Shown here: positions 9,672 through 20,467 of the stretch, in pieces
How the letters are laid out: the number at the start of each line of letters is the position of its first letter
Position numbering within the stretch: position 1 is the first letter of the stretch
Assembly (NCBI GenBank): GCA_033558025.1
Contig: JAUCEF010000003.1
Span: forward strand, 3,312,001 to 3,376,000
Direction: 5' to 3'
Source: Phytophthora sp. 'mugwort'
Taxonomy: Eukaryota > Oomycota > Peronosporomycetes > Peronosporales > Peronosporaceae
Length of the DNA stretch: 64,000 bases
Position numbers and translations under genes: made by a program
The notes under the pieces: model-generated
Seen by the model: only the letters and a program-made list of their open reading frames with translations
Told to the model about the DNA's origin: nothing
Database searches by the model: none

Positions 9672-10944
9672 AACGAAAGCGTCGGCTAGATACTTTCTCA
9701 GAGGAGGCTAAAACTGGAGCCGAGGTTTTCGAAACCCCGTCACCAAGCGAGGCAGCGCGAAGGAAGCTAATTGCAAAATGACAGGTCCAGGTTTCATGTG
9801 CTATGCCATTTGGGTGGAACCAGCTGGGGCGCAGAAGCAGCCATCGTCCATTCGACGGTCGAGACCCACTCAAAAATTATCGGATTGGATGGGATATGGC
9901 TTTTTTAGTCCAAGGTCGGAATATCTCTGTCCACGGGTTGAAGTCCCTTCTGAACTAGAAACACTTGAGTTTACTATTGGTGGAAAATACCGTAACGAGA
10001 CGTTTTCGCCTGAATGATGTTCTATTACTTACGCGGTTTGTACGCCAAACAAAAAGAGACTTGCAAAAGCGATGTGAGGTTCGACGACGCCGATGGGTGG
10101 GACCGGTGAATCCTTGCGCCGCCCCTTTCGAGGAGTTGCATTTTGACTGCGGCACCATCGAGAACCGATCATTCTATATCGTTTGGATCCCACTGCCTTG
10201 AGCTTTGGGCACAACGTGGCAACCAAAGTGCAGTTTCCGAATCCTAAATTTGAGATAGTAGTCGGCAGCAAGCAAACTGCTGCCTCAAGCTCATTTTCGC
10301 AATCACAAAGCTCAAGTGGGGAAAGCATGCATTACGTTGGTATGGGGCCTCACTTGACAAGGCTCAGGCGCCCAAGTTGTTCTATTCGGTCGCAATCTAA
10401 AGCTCAGTAAATTTTGCTCTGTGACAACACCCACTTGGCATCTCCGACAGGAACTTGATAGCACTTTTCGTCTTGCGTCTGGGAAGGGGGAGGGGGGGGG
10501 GGGGGGGGGGGGGGTAGTGCCACGGAGACGCGGTCACATCAGCAATCGAGATCTTCTGAGAGACATGCACCGCGTTTCCTCAAGTTGAAAACTTCGGGGC
10601 ATTAAGCCGAGGCTGTGCAGGTGCAGCAATTTTAGTTTCTGGGAGGGCTACGAAGGCGATAGGCGCTGCCACGTGTCTTCGCGCTGTGTCGCACCCAAAA
10701 GAGATGAAGCATTTCGCAGTCGACAGCTTTAGAACAAGGAAAGTCTGGACTCTATCAACAGAACTAAAGAGTTAGACTGTTCTCAGTCTTTGTCGTCAAA
10801 TTTGCGGAAGATTGATTCTATCACGTTAGTATGACTGGGCAAAATGAAATGGAATGTGCTTGTATTTACTAATTCAAGTACAGTCCTCATCCTCTCTCTA
10901 GGGGGGGTTCAACATAATGATAGGCTATTGTCATGCATATCTGC
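9672..10944. other. Intergenic region between PX genes A and B
   Basis: Only short open frames and no homology recognised. It contains the 23-base G run at 10492-10514. The promoter of gene A should lie near its left end, but no clear initiator was identified. Confidence 0.5.
10492..10514 (+). repeat. Homopolymer run of 23 G
   Basis: An uninterrupted G run preceded by shorter G runs (10486-10490). It could fold as a G-quadruplex. Its length may be misjudged by sequencing or assembly. Confidence 0.8.
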
Positions 10945-11853
10945 TCACCAGGTCTCTTTATGGCCGCAAGTTGGACATTCAAGAGCTTCATTGAGCTTGC
11001 CGATCAAGCACTCGTCATGAAAGTGGTGACCACAGGCCAGCGTCGAGAACGGCTCGGCTCCATCGAGTTGAGGCCACCGATTGCCATCCATTTCCGCCTT
11101 CTGCTCCTTCTGAGTATGCCCTACAAACGGATGCTCACATAGCACACAAACGCCCTTCTCAAAACCCGAGTCGTCGATCGACGTGTCATCGGAGCTCGTC
11201 GACTCCTCTAGTTCAGCATCTCCGTCCAGCCACCTCTGCAACAACTGTCGTAGCCACTGGGGAATGTCGTCGTGTCGGTCGCGGTCATGCTCCGGTTCCT
11301 GGTATCCGCCCACAACGAACTCGAGGAGCTCCAGCGCAACGCCCTGCATAACCAATGGACATACGTGGTTGGTTCTGTTCATCAAAAAACTGCGAATCGT
11401 CGCCAAGCTGCGCGTCAACGTCTTCCGGCGTCTGTCCACCACCCTCGAAAGCGAACTCCCGACCAATTGCGACTTCGGATAGTAGCTCTTGAGGAACGTG
11501 TAGAGCCACGGACACTCGGCCTGGCAGAAATGCCCCCGCCTTAGCGCCGTAGTCAGCCGCTTGCGGAAGAACCGGAACTCGTCGAAGCTGCGCACCAAGT
11601 GCCATTTGGAGGATTCCGCTGTATCGCGACTTTCACATGTCACGGTGAGCAAATAGTCGACTCGACGATAGGAAGTCCTCGGTCGGGAGATGAGAGGTTT
11701 AACGCTCATAGAAATGCCGTCGAGCCATGCCACTTGAGGCGGCAGCAGACCGATAGGCAGTGACTGCTTTTTTTTTAGACGTTTGGCGTTCATTTTAAAG
11801 TTGTGTATGATAGTGGGTGGGCACCTGGTCCCGTTCTCGCCAGCTAGAACCAA
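10945..11853 (-). CDS. PX-like domain plus C-terminal RING-H2 protein B
   Basis: 302 residues. The N-terminus is basic (KRLKKK at 24-29). VAWLDGISM at 41-49 opens the PX-like domain. RSFDEFRFF (88-96) corresponds to the phosphoinositide-binding PX motif, GHFCQAECPWLY (107-118) is the cysteine insertion, and YYPK (124-127) the Pro/Lys loop. A basic helix and LATIRSFLMN follow. The C-terminal RING-H2 finger has all eight ligands: C236, C239, C274, H276, H279, C282, C293 and C296. The RING suggests an E3 ubiquitin ligase recruited to membranes through PX. This is inferred, since no substrate is apparent. It is the clearest full-length member, closely related to the proteins at 12307 and 13635. 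Confidence 0.8.
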   Translation of the reverse strand: MVLAGENGTRCPPTIIHNFKMNAKRLKKKQSLPIGLLPPQVAWLDGISMSVKPLISRPRTSYRRVDYLLTVTCESRDTAESSKWHLVRSFDEFRFFRKRLTTALRRGHFCQAECPWLYTFLKSYYPKSQLVGSSLSRVVDRRRKTLTRSLATIRSFLMNRTNHVCPLVMQGVALELLEFVVGGYQEPEHDRDRHDDIPQWLRQLLQRWLDGDAELEESTSSDDTSIDDSGFEKGVCVLCEHPFVGHTQKEQKAEMDGNRWPQLDGAEPFSTLACGHHFHDECLIGKLNEALECPTCGHKETW

Positions 11854-12306
11854 AATGTAGAGTGGGGCCCTGCCTCCTTTGTCTGGCTATGATGATGATG
11901 GTGTAGCATCTCGGATCCATTTTGAGCGGGGCTGGCGTCATCACTTACGGTCATGCCAACCTCAAAAACGGGCCAGTCTTATGCTTGCTTTCTCAATTTA
12001 GGCAGCGTTTCGACCTCATAGCCGTATGGCGAACACGAGTCTCACACACCATATCCAGCTCAGCGGCGAGTCCACGAATTTGAGGGCGCGGTTGGAGTTT
12101 GGCGTGTACATTGATTGATGTACTTTGAACTCCTTGGTGGGGTTCACCGAAAAAATACAGCCATCCTCGTGGCTTAGCCCACGCACTAAGTGGGGTGGGT
12201 GATAAGAACCTGGCAAGCAGCTAAAGAGCAAATTTTTGACTAATAAAAAAAAATAGCTTGACGAGAATAAGTGCAAAAGCTGAAGTACATATAGCTCGGC
12301 CTCACC
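11854..12306. other. Intergenic region between PX genes B and C
   Basis: About 450 bp with no gene, repeat or RNA recognised. It should contain the promoter of gene B (right of 11853) and the 3' end signals of gene C. Confidence 0.5.
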
Positions 12307-13263
12307 TCAGAGCGTTTGGCCGCAAGTGGGGCACGCTAGCGTCTCGTTGAGTTTGACCACGACACACTCGTCGTGGAATCGGTGACCACAGCGCAGCGCA
12401 GTCAACGCCCCCTTGGTAGCGTCGTCGCTGGTGCACAGCCCGCACATGTCGAGTATGCTGTTGTCGCTGCTCGATTGCCAACACCTGGAGAGACCGGTTG
12501 TGGTGGCGATAGTGCGACTACTGCCGTTCGTGCTGCCCCGGGTCGAGCTGTTACTGGGAGTTTTGGAGAAGCTCACGAAGTTCTCCCAGCGGAATTCGTG
12601 GTCGATCGGCATGTCATCATTCAGGAACCTGATGAGCTCCTGCGCCACCGTGCCCGGCAAAATGCTGCAAGAAGAGTGATTCTCGCGCTTGCGAAGAGCT
12701 TCCAAGAGCGTGACAAAGCACTCCTCAATCGCGTGTCGTCGCTTGCCCATAACGTATGAACTGGTCGAGTACACATAGCACTCCTTCGGGAATCGGCCTT
12801 TGATGCTCGAATACAGATACGGACACTCGGCGTGGCACATGTGGCCGAGCTGCATGACCTCGAGCAGTTTGTGTTGAAATTCCTGCAGCTCCTTGAATGA
12901 GTGATTCACGGTCCACTGCTGGTTAGTGTCAGTAATGGGGGTCACTGTCAAGGCGAACTGGACGTCCCTGCCGTGGTCGAGCTTGACCTTAGCGACCGTC
13001 ATGCTCAGCTCAAACTGGTCTAGGTATGCGATGGTCGGAGGGCGGAACGACGTCGGGGAAGCGATGGGGCTCTTGACGGGCGTGCCCGGAGGATCAGCGA
13101 CCGTGGCGCGACGGCGGTGGCGACGACGAGAATTCAGGGACATGGACATGCTGGAACCAGAAGACATCATTCGAGACGGATACGGCGACATCATTTTGGT
13201 CGGAGGAGGAGGTGAGGTACGATTAAAGCTCCGTTGGTATTTGCTACGAGGCAAATTGGGCAC
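12307..13263 (-). CDS. PX-like domain plus C-terminal RING-H2 protein C
   Basis: 318 residues. A low-complexity Ser/Met/Arg N-terminus (1-75) precedes the PX-like region (about 77-215). It has HSFKELQEF (121-129) at the lipid-binding site, with His where most siblings have Arg, and GHMCHAECPYLY (140-151) as the cysteine insertion. The RING-H2 finger is compact, with 14 residues between the second and third ligands: C274, C277, C292, H294, H297, C300, C311, C314. The acidic and Ser/Thr-rich linker between the domains is typical of the cluster. The Arg-to-His change may weaken phosphoinositide binding. The gene is single-exon as it stands, and the start is the most upstream ATG. A shorter start at Met24 is possible. 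Confidence 0.8.
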   Translation of the reverse strand: MPNLPRSKYQRSFNRTSPPPPTKMMSPYPSRMMSSGSSMSMSLNSRRRHRRRATVADPPGTPVKSPIASPTSFRPPTIAYLDQFELSMTVAKVKLDHGRDVQFALTVTPITDTNQQWTVNHSFKELQEFQHKLLEVMQLGHMCHAECPYLYSSIKGRFPKECYVYSTSSYVMGKRRHAIEECFVTLLEALRKRENHSSCSILPGTVAQELIRFLNDDMPIDHEFRWENFVSFSKTPSNSSTRGSTNGSSRTIATTTGLSRCWQSSSDNSILDMCGLCTSDDATKGALTALRCGHRFHDECVVVKLNETLACPTCGQTL

Positions 13264-13634
13264 TGAAGGGCTGCGTGGCGACGGTGCTTTGGTTGTGTGC
13301 TCGTTTGCTGGATTATGCCGCCATGGAGGACGTCAATTCCGTGGCAATCGTAAATTTGTATGCGTGAGAGTATGCGCTGCGATTTGCATGGATGAAATGC
13401 TTATGTTGTAGCGTGAACATGAGCTCGGCGCTTGGTATAATCAGACTGTTCAGCTTGATTAGCGGAGAATTGAGGACGTGTAACCTCGGGTATGTCCTCG
13501 GTGGCTGGATGCTGCAGTCTTAATCACGACAACTGGAATAGAAGCATGTTTACCACTAGACTCAATTTGTTGTCAGGCTGCAGCGTGAAGCTTTGAGCGT
13601 GAAATTTTTGTAGTTATCTGCTCTGCCGCCGTCG
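13264..13634. other. Intergenic region between PX genes C and D
   Basis: 370 bp, no gene or repeat recognised. It must hold the promoter of gene C. Confidence 0.5.
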
Positions 13635-14627
13635 CTACTGAATTTCGAGGTGGTGACAGGTCGGGCAGCGCAACGTCTCGTTCAGCGCAGGCACGATGCA
13701 CTCGTCGTGAAACTCGTGGCCGCACTGCAGCACCGTCGTGTAGACAGAGGAACGGCGGCGAGTGCGGGAATTGACCGGGCTTGCGCTAGATTTGTTCGTA
13801 TCTGCTTCGCAGGCCAGGGGCCCGTTACAGACCCCGCAAGTCGTTAGATCACAGAACTCACCACTGCAATTCCCATTCTGGCTGGCCGCGCTCTCTTCTT
13901 CTCCGTATAAGACGCCGAGACTGTGGCGTCGATTGCTGTTATTAGTAGTCGACGACTCTGCCTCAGAATATGACTCCACAATGAATTGCGCGACAGCGTC
14001 TTCGCCGTACAGGAACTCGGCGGTCAGTTTGGCAACGTCGGTAGTGGCAATGGTGCACGCGTGGTTCTTCATGTCCAGCAGAAACTCGAGCGTGGACGTG
14101 AGGAGCTCCAGCAGTTTCTCTCTCCGCGCCTCGACAGCTCTGAGGCTCGAGCTCCGCTGGAAAATGTGCTTCTTGGGGAACCCACTCGTCAGGAACGAGA
14201 AGAGCCACGGACAGCTCGCGCTGCAGAAGTGGCCGTGCTGAAGCGCTAGCACCAGCCGCCTGTGCAGCGCCTCGAACTCTTCAAACGGACGGGGAAAGGT
14301 CCACGAGCTGCTCGGTGTCGGACTCTTCCGGCCACTGTTTAAGCTGCTACGCCGCTGGACTTGCAGGTGCTTGCTATCGCGCGCGGACTGGAGCGACAGT
14401 TGCAGCGACTCCAGCATTTTCACGTACGTCGGGACCGAGGGACTAGTTGAAGCGCTCCGCTTTCGCACTCGTCGTGATCCGACCATGACTGATGGAAGTT
14501 TGCAAAGTGGTGGCGGCAGGCGCACGTGTTTTGGCGACTCTTCGTGCGTTACATTCATTCCGCCAGGATGCATGGGTACAAATATCCGTTGCCATGACAC
14601 AATGCTCCCTGCGACATACCTTGGCAA
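13635..14627 (-). CDS. PX-like domain plus C-terminal RING-H2 protein D
   Basis: 330 residues. Residues 1-65 are basic and unstructured in appearance. The PX-like region spans about 67-210, with RPFEEFEAL (113-121) at the lipid site and GHFCSASCPWLF (132-143) as the cysteine insertion. This member replaces the usual Glu of AEC with Ser, giving ASC. FPKKH and a helix with ARREKLLELL follow. The RING-H2 finger is complete: C264, C267, C302, H304, H307, C310, C321, C324, with a long Ser/Arg-rich loop between ligands two and three. The role, as for the other RING members, is probably membrane-targeted ubiquitin ligase. The start could also be Met20 or Met24, and the first 20 residues are not shared with siblings. 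Confidence 0.8.
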   Translation of the reverse strand: MPRYVAGSIVSWQRIFVPMHPGGMNVTHEESPKHVRLPPPLCKLPSVMVGSRRVRKRSASTSPSVPTYVKMLESLQLSLQSARDSKHLQVQRRSSLNSGRKSPTPSSSWTFPRPFEEFEALHRRLVLALQHGHFCSASCPWLFSFLTSGFPKKHIFQRSSSLRAVEARREKLLELLTSTLEFLLDMKNHACTIATTDVAKLTAEFLYGEDAVAQFIVESYSEAESSTTNNSNRRHSLGVLYGEEESAASQNGNCSGEFCDLTTCGVCNGPLACEADTNKSSASPVNSRTRRRSSVYTTVLQCGHEFHDECIVPALNETLRCPTCHHLEIQ

Positions 14628-14743
14628 TCTTCATTGACGAGATGCCTTTGTTAAACACGACGTCGTAATCTGCATCAAGCATAAAGCAGCATCTCTGTCT
14701 CATGTCCCAGTGCGCTGTGGTTGAAGCGCGACTAGCTAGCTTA

Positions 14744-14778
14744 GTATCGCCTATAGCTAGCCTAGATATAGGCGATAC
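14744..14778. repeat. Perfect inverted repeat, 12-bp arms
   Basis: Arms 14744-14755 and 14767-14778 are exact complements around an 11-base loop containing another CTAG palindrome. It lies between the 3' end of gene E and the start of gene D, so it could be a 3' end or promoter feature. Its function is unknown. Confidence 0.8.
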
Positions 14779-14887
14779 ACCAAATTGTACAGTAGCGTTG
14801 CCCCAAACTAAAAGTCTCCGTTGATTTTATCCGGTACTGCTGATTGACGCCTTAACTAATTTACAATTGATGCTCGCTCAGTTCTAT

Positions 14888-15952
14888 CTATGCCTTGAGG
14901 TTGCTGTGAGTACGGCACACGACGTGTCGACTATGGCAAGCGTCGCACTCAAGCTCCTCCTCCTCTTCGTCCTCCGAGTCACTGACTTCGCCGTCGTCCT
15001 CGCTCTCCGAGTCAAGCGAATCGAGTGAATCGCGCGTGACAGCACTGAGCTCAGACACGGCATTGGCTTCGAGGTCCTTCATGCCCTTGACCACGAAGCG
15101 GTTAAACTCGGCCGCAACATCGTGCACGAGCACGAGGCAGCCCTGGTTGCCCCGGTTCACAAGCGAAGCCTGCACGGTGGTGAGACAGCGGATGAGCGTC
15201 TGCTGGCGCGCCGCAACGACCTTGGGGCAGTTGTTGCAGAAGAGCGATTTCTGCGGGAAATAGTGCTTGAGCACCTTGTAGAGCCACTTGCACTCTGCGC
15301 CGCACGAATGACCGTGCTGCATGCGCTTGAGCAGGCGCTTCTGGAAGGCACGGTACTCGTCGAAGCTGCGGCTGATGGTCCACGTCGCGCAAGTCGCGAG
15401 CTTCTCTTGTGTGGGTGCGTACTTCATGGTGAGTTGGTACTGCGTCTTGCCGCTGGCGGTGGCTGTTTTGAGCTCTAGTGTCAAGTGATCCAGCCAAGCC
15501 ACGGCTTCCGGCACCGCCATTGGCCCGGCGCGCTTGAGGCTGGCAGCCGAACGGGGCGCGCAGACATTGCTGTTGCTGCTGCTGCTGCTGTTGCTGCTGG
15601 CGGTGCTGCAGTTCGAGTTCTCGATCATGGTGCCCACCATTGCTGTCTTCTGTGCCTGCGTTGCGGTAGAGCCTAAAAGGAGTTTTACTTTTTCGCTGAC
15701 TTTGTGTGTGCCGAAGATCCTTCTGCGCTTTTCTGCGTTTGACCAAGGTTTGACTGGTAGGTTAGCGTAGTTAAACGTTCCGTCGCAGCCGAGCAAAGTT
15801 GTAGAATGGCAAGTGCGGAGCCGGTGGCTGTTGAACAGGCGACTAGGGGTCGGAACGGCACTACGCGATTGGGCGAAAATGTGTAACGACGGACGGTCAC
15901 TGGCAAGAGTTCTAGTTGCACCCAAGGGCGAGGAACTGCGTACGTGACGCAC
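14888..15952 (-). CDS. PX-like domain protein E with truncated RING
   Basis: 354 residues from the first ATG. However, the family N-terminus usually begins about 40-60 residues before AVAWLDHL, so a start at Met105 or Met109 is equally likely. Ser/Asn runs (118-129) are encoded by a CAG-type microsatellite at about 15570-15601. The PX-like region is at 148-290, with RSFDEYRAF (195-203), GHSCGAECKWLY (214-225), and an extra CNNC (239-242). An acidic stretch (317-334) leads to CDACHSRHVVCRTH (336-349), and the protein stops five residues later. The finger therefore begins with the correct CxxC but lacks the second half seen in genes B, C, D and I. It may be a degenerate or alternative zinc site. 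Confidence 0.75.
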   Translation of the reverse strand: MRHVRSSSPLGATRTLASDRPSLHIFAQSRSAVPTPSRLFNSHRLRTCHSTTLLGCDGTFNYANLPVKPWSNAEKRRRIFGTHKVSEKVKLLLGSTATQAQKTAMVGTMIENSNCSTASSNSSSSSNSNVCAPRSAASLKRAGPMAVPEAVAWLDHLTLELKTATASGKTQYQLTMKYAPTQEKLATCATWTISRSFDEYRAFQKRLLKRMQHGHSCGAECKWLYKVLKHYFPQKSLFCNNCPKVVAARQQTLIRCLTTVQASLVNRGNQGCLVLVHDVAAEFNRFVVKGMKDLEANAVSELSAVTRDSLDSLDSESEDDGEVSDSEDEEEEELECDACHSRHVVCRTHSNLKA

Positions 15953-16942
15953 TAATGAGCAAAACGTTTTTGCTGACCTCGAATACCTGGTAAGACATCA
16001 GGTTCAATTTGCACTTTCCCGAGCAAGGATCGTAAGTCGGGGTTGCTGGCCCCACTGCTTGCGTCCAGTCATTGCGGCGCCGGACTGCGTCAGCATGGTC
16101 GTTTCGGCCCGTTGCTGCGCGAGCGGTCGACGTCGCGCGCACTCGCAATGTAAGAGACGGAGCCCGCGGCTTGCACTGCGTGTGCCACAAGAACGGCGGG
16201 GTTGACGTGGCCCGGGGCCATTCGCAGCGACGACGTCCTTCTTCACCAGTTCCCGCTCCGGTGCAAACTCCGGAGAGCTCCGAATCTCCGGGTGGCCCAT
16301 CTTGTTACCTTGTCCGTTGTCGCGTTGACGCCGACTGCAACGACGCCGTGTTCCTATCTGCCAAGCGGATTTTGTATCCTTACTTAGGAAATTCCAAACG
16401 TCTCGTGTTTTGTAGGGAAAATAAACAGTCTGTTCCTCCTATCCGATGGATGGCTTCGGCCGCCTCAAGTTTGAATATCGCGTCGTCGTTGGTCGGATTG
16501 CAGCCGTCGCCATGAGACGATGCACGGCAGCGGCGACAACAACAACGGCGGCAGAGCTATTGTAGCGGAAACAGCGCAGGTGTCCACAGCAGGAAAATCC
16601 AGCCAGCGCCACCACTTGGAGCGAAACATCCGTCCATCTGGAAGCTATTATTCGTCGTGGGAGGCGAAACGACTGTAGCGACCCGTACTATTAGCAAGCA
16701 CCCATTCCTCGCAACGCAGCACGATCCCGCCGCGGGATCGTGCAAAGCTTGTTTCTTGCACATGTTGCAATTGCCATCGGCATCGCCACGTCATGCGGCC
16801 ATGCACAGAAGCGAATCTAGATCCCCAAAAATGAATCACACTTTGCTACCAAAATCCAGGAGCGTCGTGGAGGTTGCAAAAGGTACGTTTTGATATAGCG
16901 TTTAGGCTCTCTGGCTCTTAAAAATAATACTAAATACTTGGC
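15953..16942. other. Intergenic region between PX genes E and F
   Basis: About 990 bp, GC-rich. A plus-strand frame of 147 codons at 16072-16515 has no recognisable domain and is probably chance. A perfect 12-bp inverted repeat with a single central base lies at 16719-16743. No RNA gene was seen. Confidence 0.45.
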
Positions 16943-17758
16943 TTACACAGGTGAGCTCATGTTGCGGTCGAGGCTTAAATGCTCCATGGGCAGGCTCCAG
17001 CCCGTGAACACGTCGTCGTAGTAGTTGACGATATCTTCGTCTGACGAAATTGAGGACGTGAAGGACGACAGCGAGCTGGCGGGCGTGTCGAGCTCTGACG
17101 ACGTGGTGGGCGTCACGGGCGGCGTCACGCCGTCGGATCTCATGTTGTCTTCACCTACGAGGAAAACAGCGAGCTCTTGGCTCACGGCCTCCATCATGAC
17201 CTTGCAGTTGCGGTTACCGTAGTTCACCACGGAGGCCTGCACGGTTGTCAGCAGCTGCAGCAGCGCCTTGCGACGCTGGTCGATGATCTGCGGGCAATGC
17301 GAGCCCAGCAGCATCGACTTTGGGAAGTGCTTCTTGGCTGTGCTGTAGAGCCAGCGGCACTCGGCCTTGCAACTGTGCTTGGGCTGGAGCTGGCGCAGCA
17401 GGCGTTTCTGGAAAGCCTTGTACTGGTCGAACGTGCGTTTGACGTCCCAGTGTGTGGCGACGGCACCCGACGGATGGTACACTACTCGCAAGTTGTACTG
17501 CACGGCGGCGCGGATCGAGTTGGTCGTGGTCATCTCGAGCTTGATGTCCTTGAACCACGCCACGTCCTCGGGCAGCGGCTTCACAGACGGTGAGGACCGC
17601 TTGCGCGACGCGAAAGAGTTGTACGTTGGTGGCGATATTGTTGTCGCTTTCATAGCTGTCATGGACGTCATTGTACTGAGAGGTGAGTTCTGAAGTGGTC
17701 TACTCGAATTGAGGCGTGGCACGCTCGGCTCTGACAGCCGATTTAACTGCTGGCGCAC
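16943..17758 (-). CDS. PX-like domain protein F, no RING
   Basis: 271 residues. A Ser/Thr/Pro-rich N-terminus (1-60) precedes DVAWFKDIKLEM (65-76). KRTFDQYKAF (107-116) stands at the PX lipid site, with Arg kept. KHSCKAECRWLY (127-138) is the cysteine insertion, with Lys replacing the usual Gly. HFPKS and a helix with LLTTVQASVVN follow. The C-terminal 65 residues are acidic and Ser-rich, with no cysteine, so the RING finger is absent rather than mutated. It is closest in pattern to proteins E and H. It probably binds membranes without ligase activity. Confidence 0.75.
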   Translation of the reverse strand: MRQQLNRLSEPSVPRLNSSRPLQNSPLSTMTSMTAMKATTISPPTYNSFASRKRSSPSVKPLPEDVAWFKDIKLEMTTTNSIRAAVQYNLRVVYHPSGAVATHWDVKRTFDQYKAFQKRLLRQLQPKHSCKAECRWLYSTAKKHFPKSMLLGSHCPQIIDQRRKALLQLLTTVQASVVNYGNRNCKVMMEAVSQELAVFLVGEDNMRSDGVTPPVTPTTSSELDTPASSLSSFTSSISSDEDIVNYYDDVFTGWSLPMEHLSLDRNMSSPV

Positions 17759-18721
17759 ACCAATTGGACAACCGGTGGCCTACAGCTCCGGCGTGATTAT
17801 GGGTGATCTGCAACGGCGCATTCCGAATGTCATAAGCTCTCTATCGGTGCATGTTGATGCCCAGCCTGGCCCCAGGGTACAAACAAATTGTTTTAAAACA
17901 ATGAGGGGGTCCTGGATAGCCTGCAAATCCACCTGCTGCTTCTTCAGCAGGCTTCCTCGTGTTCTGCCCAGCACCAACACGGCACTGAACGAATCCTACA
18001 GGCGTCTGGGCCAGTCTCTGGCTGGGTTTCCGGCGGCAAACGCACGATCTTGAGATTGATCAGCACGCTGCGCTCGATATGGGCGCGGCACGCCATGGAA
18101 AGGCTGGCATCATCGCGAGCTTCAAACGGATTCGCAGTGGTCGTAATACCCAAGTCGCGAATACACGATTGCGAGCCACGCCTTGTGGAACCTAGCTCTA
18201 CTGCACTTCAACGGCAGTGTATGACCACAATACCGGAAAGCCTTTACTGCAGCCGGATGCTGGCCGCCCGGGCTCAGATGATGACCGTCGCTGGATCAAC
18301 GGTAAGACAGGTAAGCCTACAGTTTTTATAACAGTAAACGCGCATGCCGTGCATGTTCACGTTTTTTTTTTCAACAGGTTGAAGCGAATGTATGTTGTGC
18401 GTCAACTCACCTGATCGGATCACGGCTGCAAATGAGAGAGCGATATAATTCATGTCCCTAAGTTTACCGCAAAGGGAGAACCAACGTACACAATGATAAA
18501 CAGTCGTCACACTATTCCTAGTCATTGCTGTACATGTAGATTAATTTTCGAGTCTTCATCACGAATTGTTAATCACCTCATGCCGCACGAGTTATGAGTC
18601 CATCCGATCTTGGGGCCTGAAATGCTCTGGTCGCGGCATCTAGGAAGACAACTGGACATGATTATTTTGGTTGCATGGATCACTTTGTTTGCTGCAGGGC
18701 TTCATTGACGCATGGTGTCTC
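17759..18721. other. Intergenic region between PX genes F and G
   Basis: About 960 bp. Several short frames around 17780-18330 have no recognisable similarity. No tRNA-like or repeat structure was seen. Confidence 0.45.
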
Positions 18722-19399
18722 TTATAACCTTCGCCTGTGGACGCGCGCGAGAGTCCGAAGGTTAGCTAGCATCCTTCCTAAACTATTAGGCAGGCTTAAT
18801 ACCGGTAGACCCTGACGATAGGGTACTGGCAGTGAGAGTGAGGTTCGCGAAAGAGATGTTCGGTCACCTACTAGGAACGCCGAGAAGGTGTCAAGCGCAC
18901 CTCCCATCAGCACCTTGCAGCCGTTGTTGTCGTAGGTCACCAACGTCGACTGGATTGTGGTCAGGGCTCGAAGCAGCGCGAGACGCCGCATCTCTATCTT
19001 GAATGCGCATGAGGAGAAGATGGTCTGTGTCTTGGGGAAGTGTTGCTTCACTACCGCGTACAGCCATTTGCACTCGGCCGAACAGTTGTGTCCTGGTAGC
19101 AGCTCGCGCAGCAGGTTTTTGCGGAGTGTGCTGTAGTCACTGAATGGTCGACTATGGGCCCACGAGGCCGCTTCGACAGAGAGTTTATACCTTGGGTGCT
19201 TTCGGCGCACAGCGAGCTCGAAGCGGACGTTCTGGTGGGGCCTGTGACTCGTGCTCATGTCTAACGTCAGGTCTCGCAGCCATACGACCATCTCGGGTTC
19301 GGCGATAGGTGTGTGCAGAAGACTCTTGAGGCTCATGGAGACAGGAGATGCCTGTACTGTAGGCTGCAGTCCCTGCGAGTGAGAGGTGGCGTGGAGCAT
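18722..19399 (-). CDS. PX-like domain protein G, short, no RING
   Basis: 225 residues, the shortest member. It is essentially the PX-like domain alone (about 36-178) plus a 45-residue Ser/Arg/Leu tail. SRPFSDYSTL (83-92) occupies the lipid-binding motif, GHNCSAECKWLY (103-114) the cysteine insertion, and FPKTQ (121-125) the Pro/Lys loop. It then has LTTIQSTLVTYDNNGC, matching the family pattern of a Cys after an Asn-Gly. There is no CxxC after the domain, so the RING was lost or never gained. A stop at 18722 follows VHRRRL with no acidic linker, suggesting C-terminal truncation. Confidence 0.7.
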   Translation of the reverse strand: MLHATSHSQGLQPTVQASPVSMSLKSLLHTPIAEPEMVVWLRDLTLDMSTSHRPHQNVRFELAVRRKHPRYKLSVEAASWAHSRPFSDYSTLRKNLLRELLPGHNCSAECKWLYAVVKQHFPKTQTIFSSCAFKIEMRRLALLRALTTIQSTLVTYDNNGCKVLMGGALDTFSAFLVGDRTSLSRTSLSLPVPYRQGLPVLSLPNSLGRMLANLRTLARVHRRRL

Positions 19400-20467
19400 C
19401 GATCACGGGTGATTCAAAGGCGATGTACGCGGGCGCGCTGGCTAATAAAAAAAAAAGTTGAAAGTTGGCATAAGTCATGACATGTTCGGAGCATGCGCGA
19501 AGAATCGGAGATTGGGCCGTACATGTAGCAGTCTCAGACTGCCAGTCTGCCACTGACAGACGGTCTACCGATCCCCACTCCTGAGTCAGCAGTCGACTCG
19601 ATTGCGGTGGGCAGAGCTATATGAGCATGGCGGTCAGCTATTGGCAGCAGAATTATTAGCCCGAGCCTAGCATACATGTACTAATGAAATGCTGGTGTGA
19701 GGGCATTGGGTTAGCACTGGCAGTTGGCGAGACAGAAACTCGACTCGCGCATTATCCGATACCACTGGTATTACCAGCAGTAGAGATAACATGTACATAT
19801 TCATTCACTCCCGTTACAGGCAAGCCCGCGTTGTCATGTGGCGAGCCAAGACCGTAAAAGCTGGCGTTGAGGTTTACCAACAGTCACTTCAACTTGAGTA
19901 TATGCGTCGTGTACAGGCCGACAGCGGGAGTGCTAAATGCAGGCTCTGCATTCCAAAGCAAGTGCGCAGGCAAGGTTGGCAAAGTGACGCATCAACTTGA
20001 TGATCAAGGGCATCTTGCCACCCTTTTAGGCCGCTGTCCAAACGCCGAAACGGTCATTACAGTATATATGTGCTTTACTGTCTACGTGGGGGCCATCAAC
20101 GATGACCTGCGTCGTTGCCAAGCATTCACAAGGCCGTTGAATTGATCACAAACTTCTAGGCTGCATTTAATCGGCCATTGCTGCGCGGCTCAAATGTGCA
20201 CGGTCGACGGTCTCTTTTCAGAAGCGCCCCGCACCGTCATCGCGGTCATGTGTTGCACAGTTGAGGGTCATTCCTGCACGGCCCCTTGACCGCTGTGCGC
20301 TTTGCAATAAAGCTGCGTAGTTCTCTAATGATGTGAGCCTTGACTTTCAATTGTTCGACGCCAACGTCCAGAGGTGCGCAAGCTGCCAGGCGCTGTCGTA
20401 GCCGGCTGTGTTAATTTGTTGTCGTTCTGCAGCCCTTTTGAAGGCACAGCTGTCTTTATCGCCCACT
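19400..20467. other. Intergenic region between PX genes G and H
   Basis: About 1.07 kb. No long frame, RNA gene or transposon was recognised. Confidence 0.45.

Noticed and set aside
15102..15746. Minus-strand frame with a Gln run and Arg-rich composition
   Set aside because: It is an alternative frame of PX gene E. The Gln run comes from the same CAG microsatellite that encodes Ser/Asn in the real frame.
16072..16515. 147-codon plus-strand frame between PX genes E and F
   Set aside because: Arg/Ser/Pro-rich composition typical of chance frames in GC-rich DNA, with no motif, paralogue or splice context.
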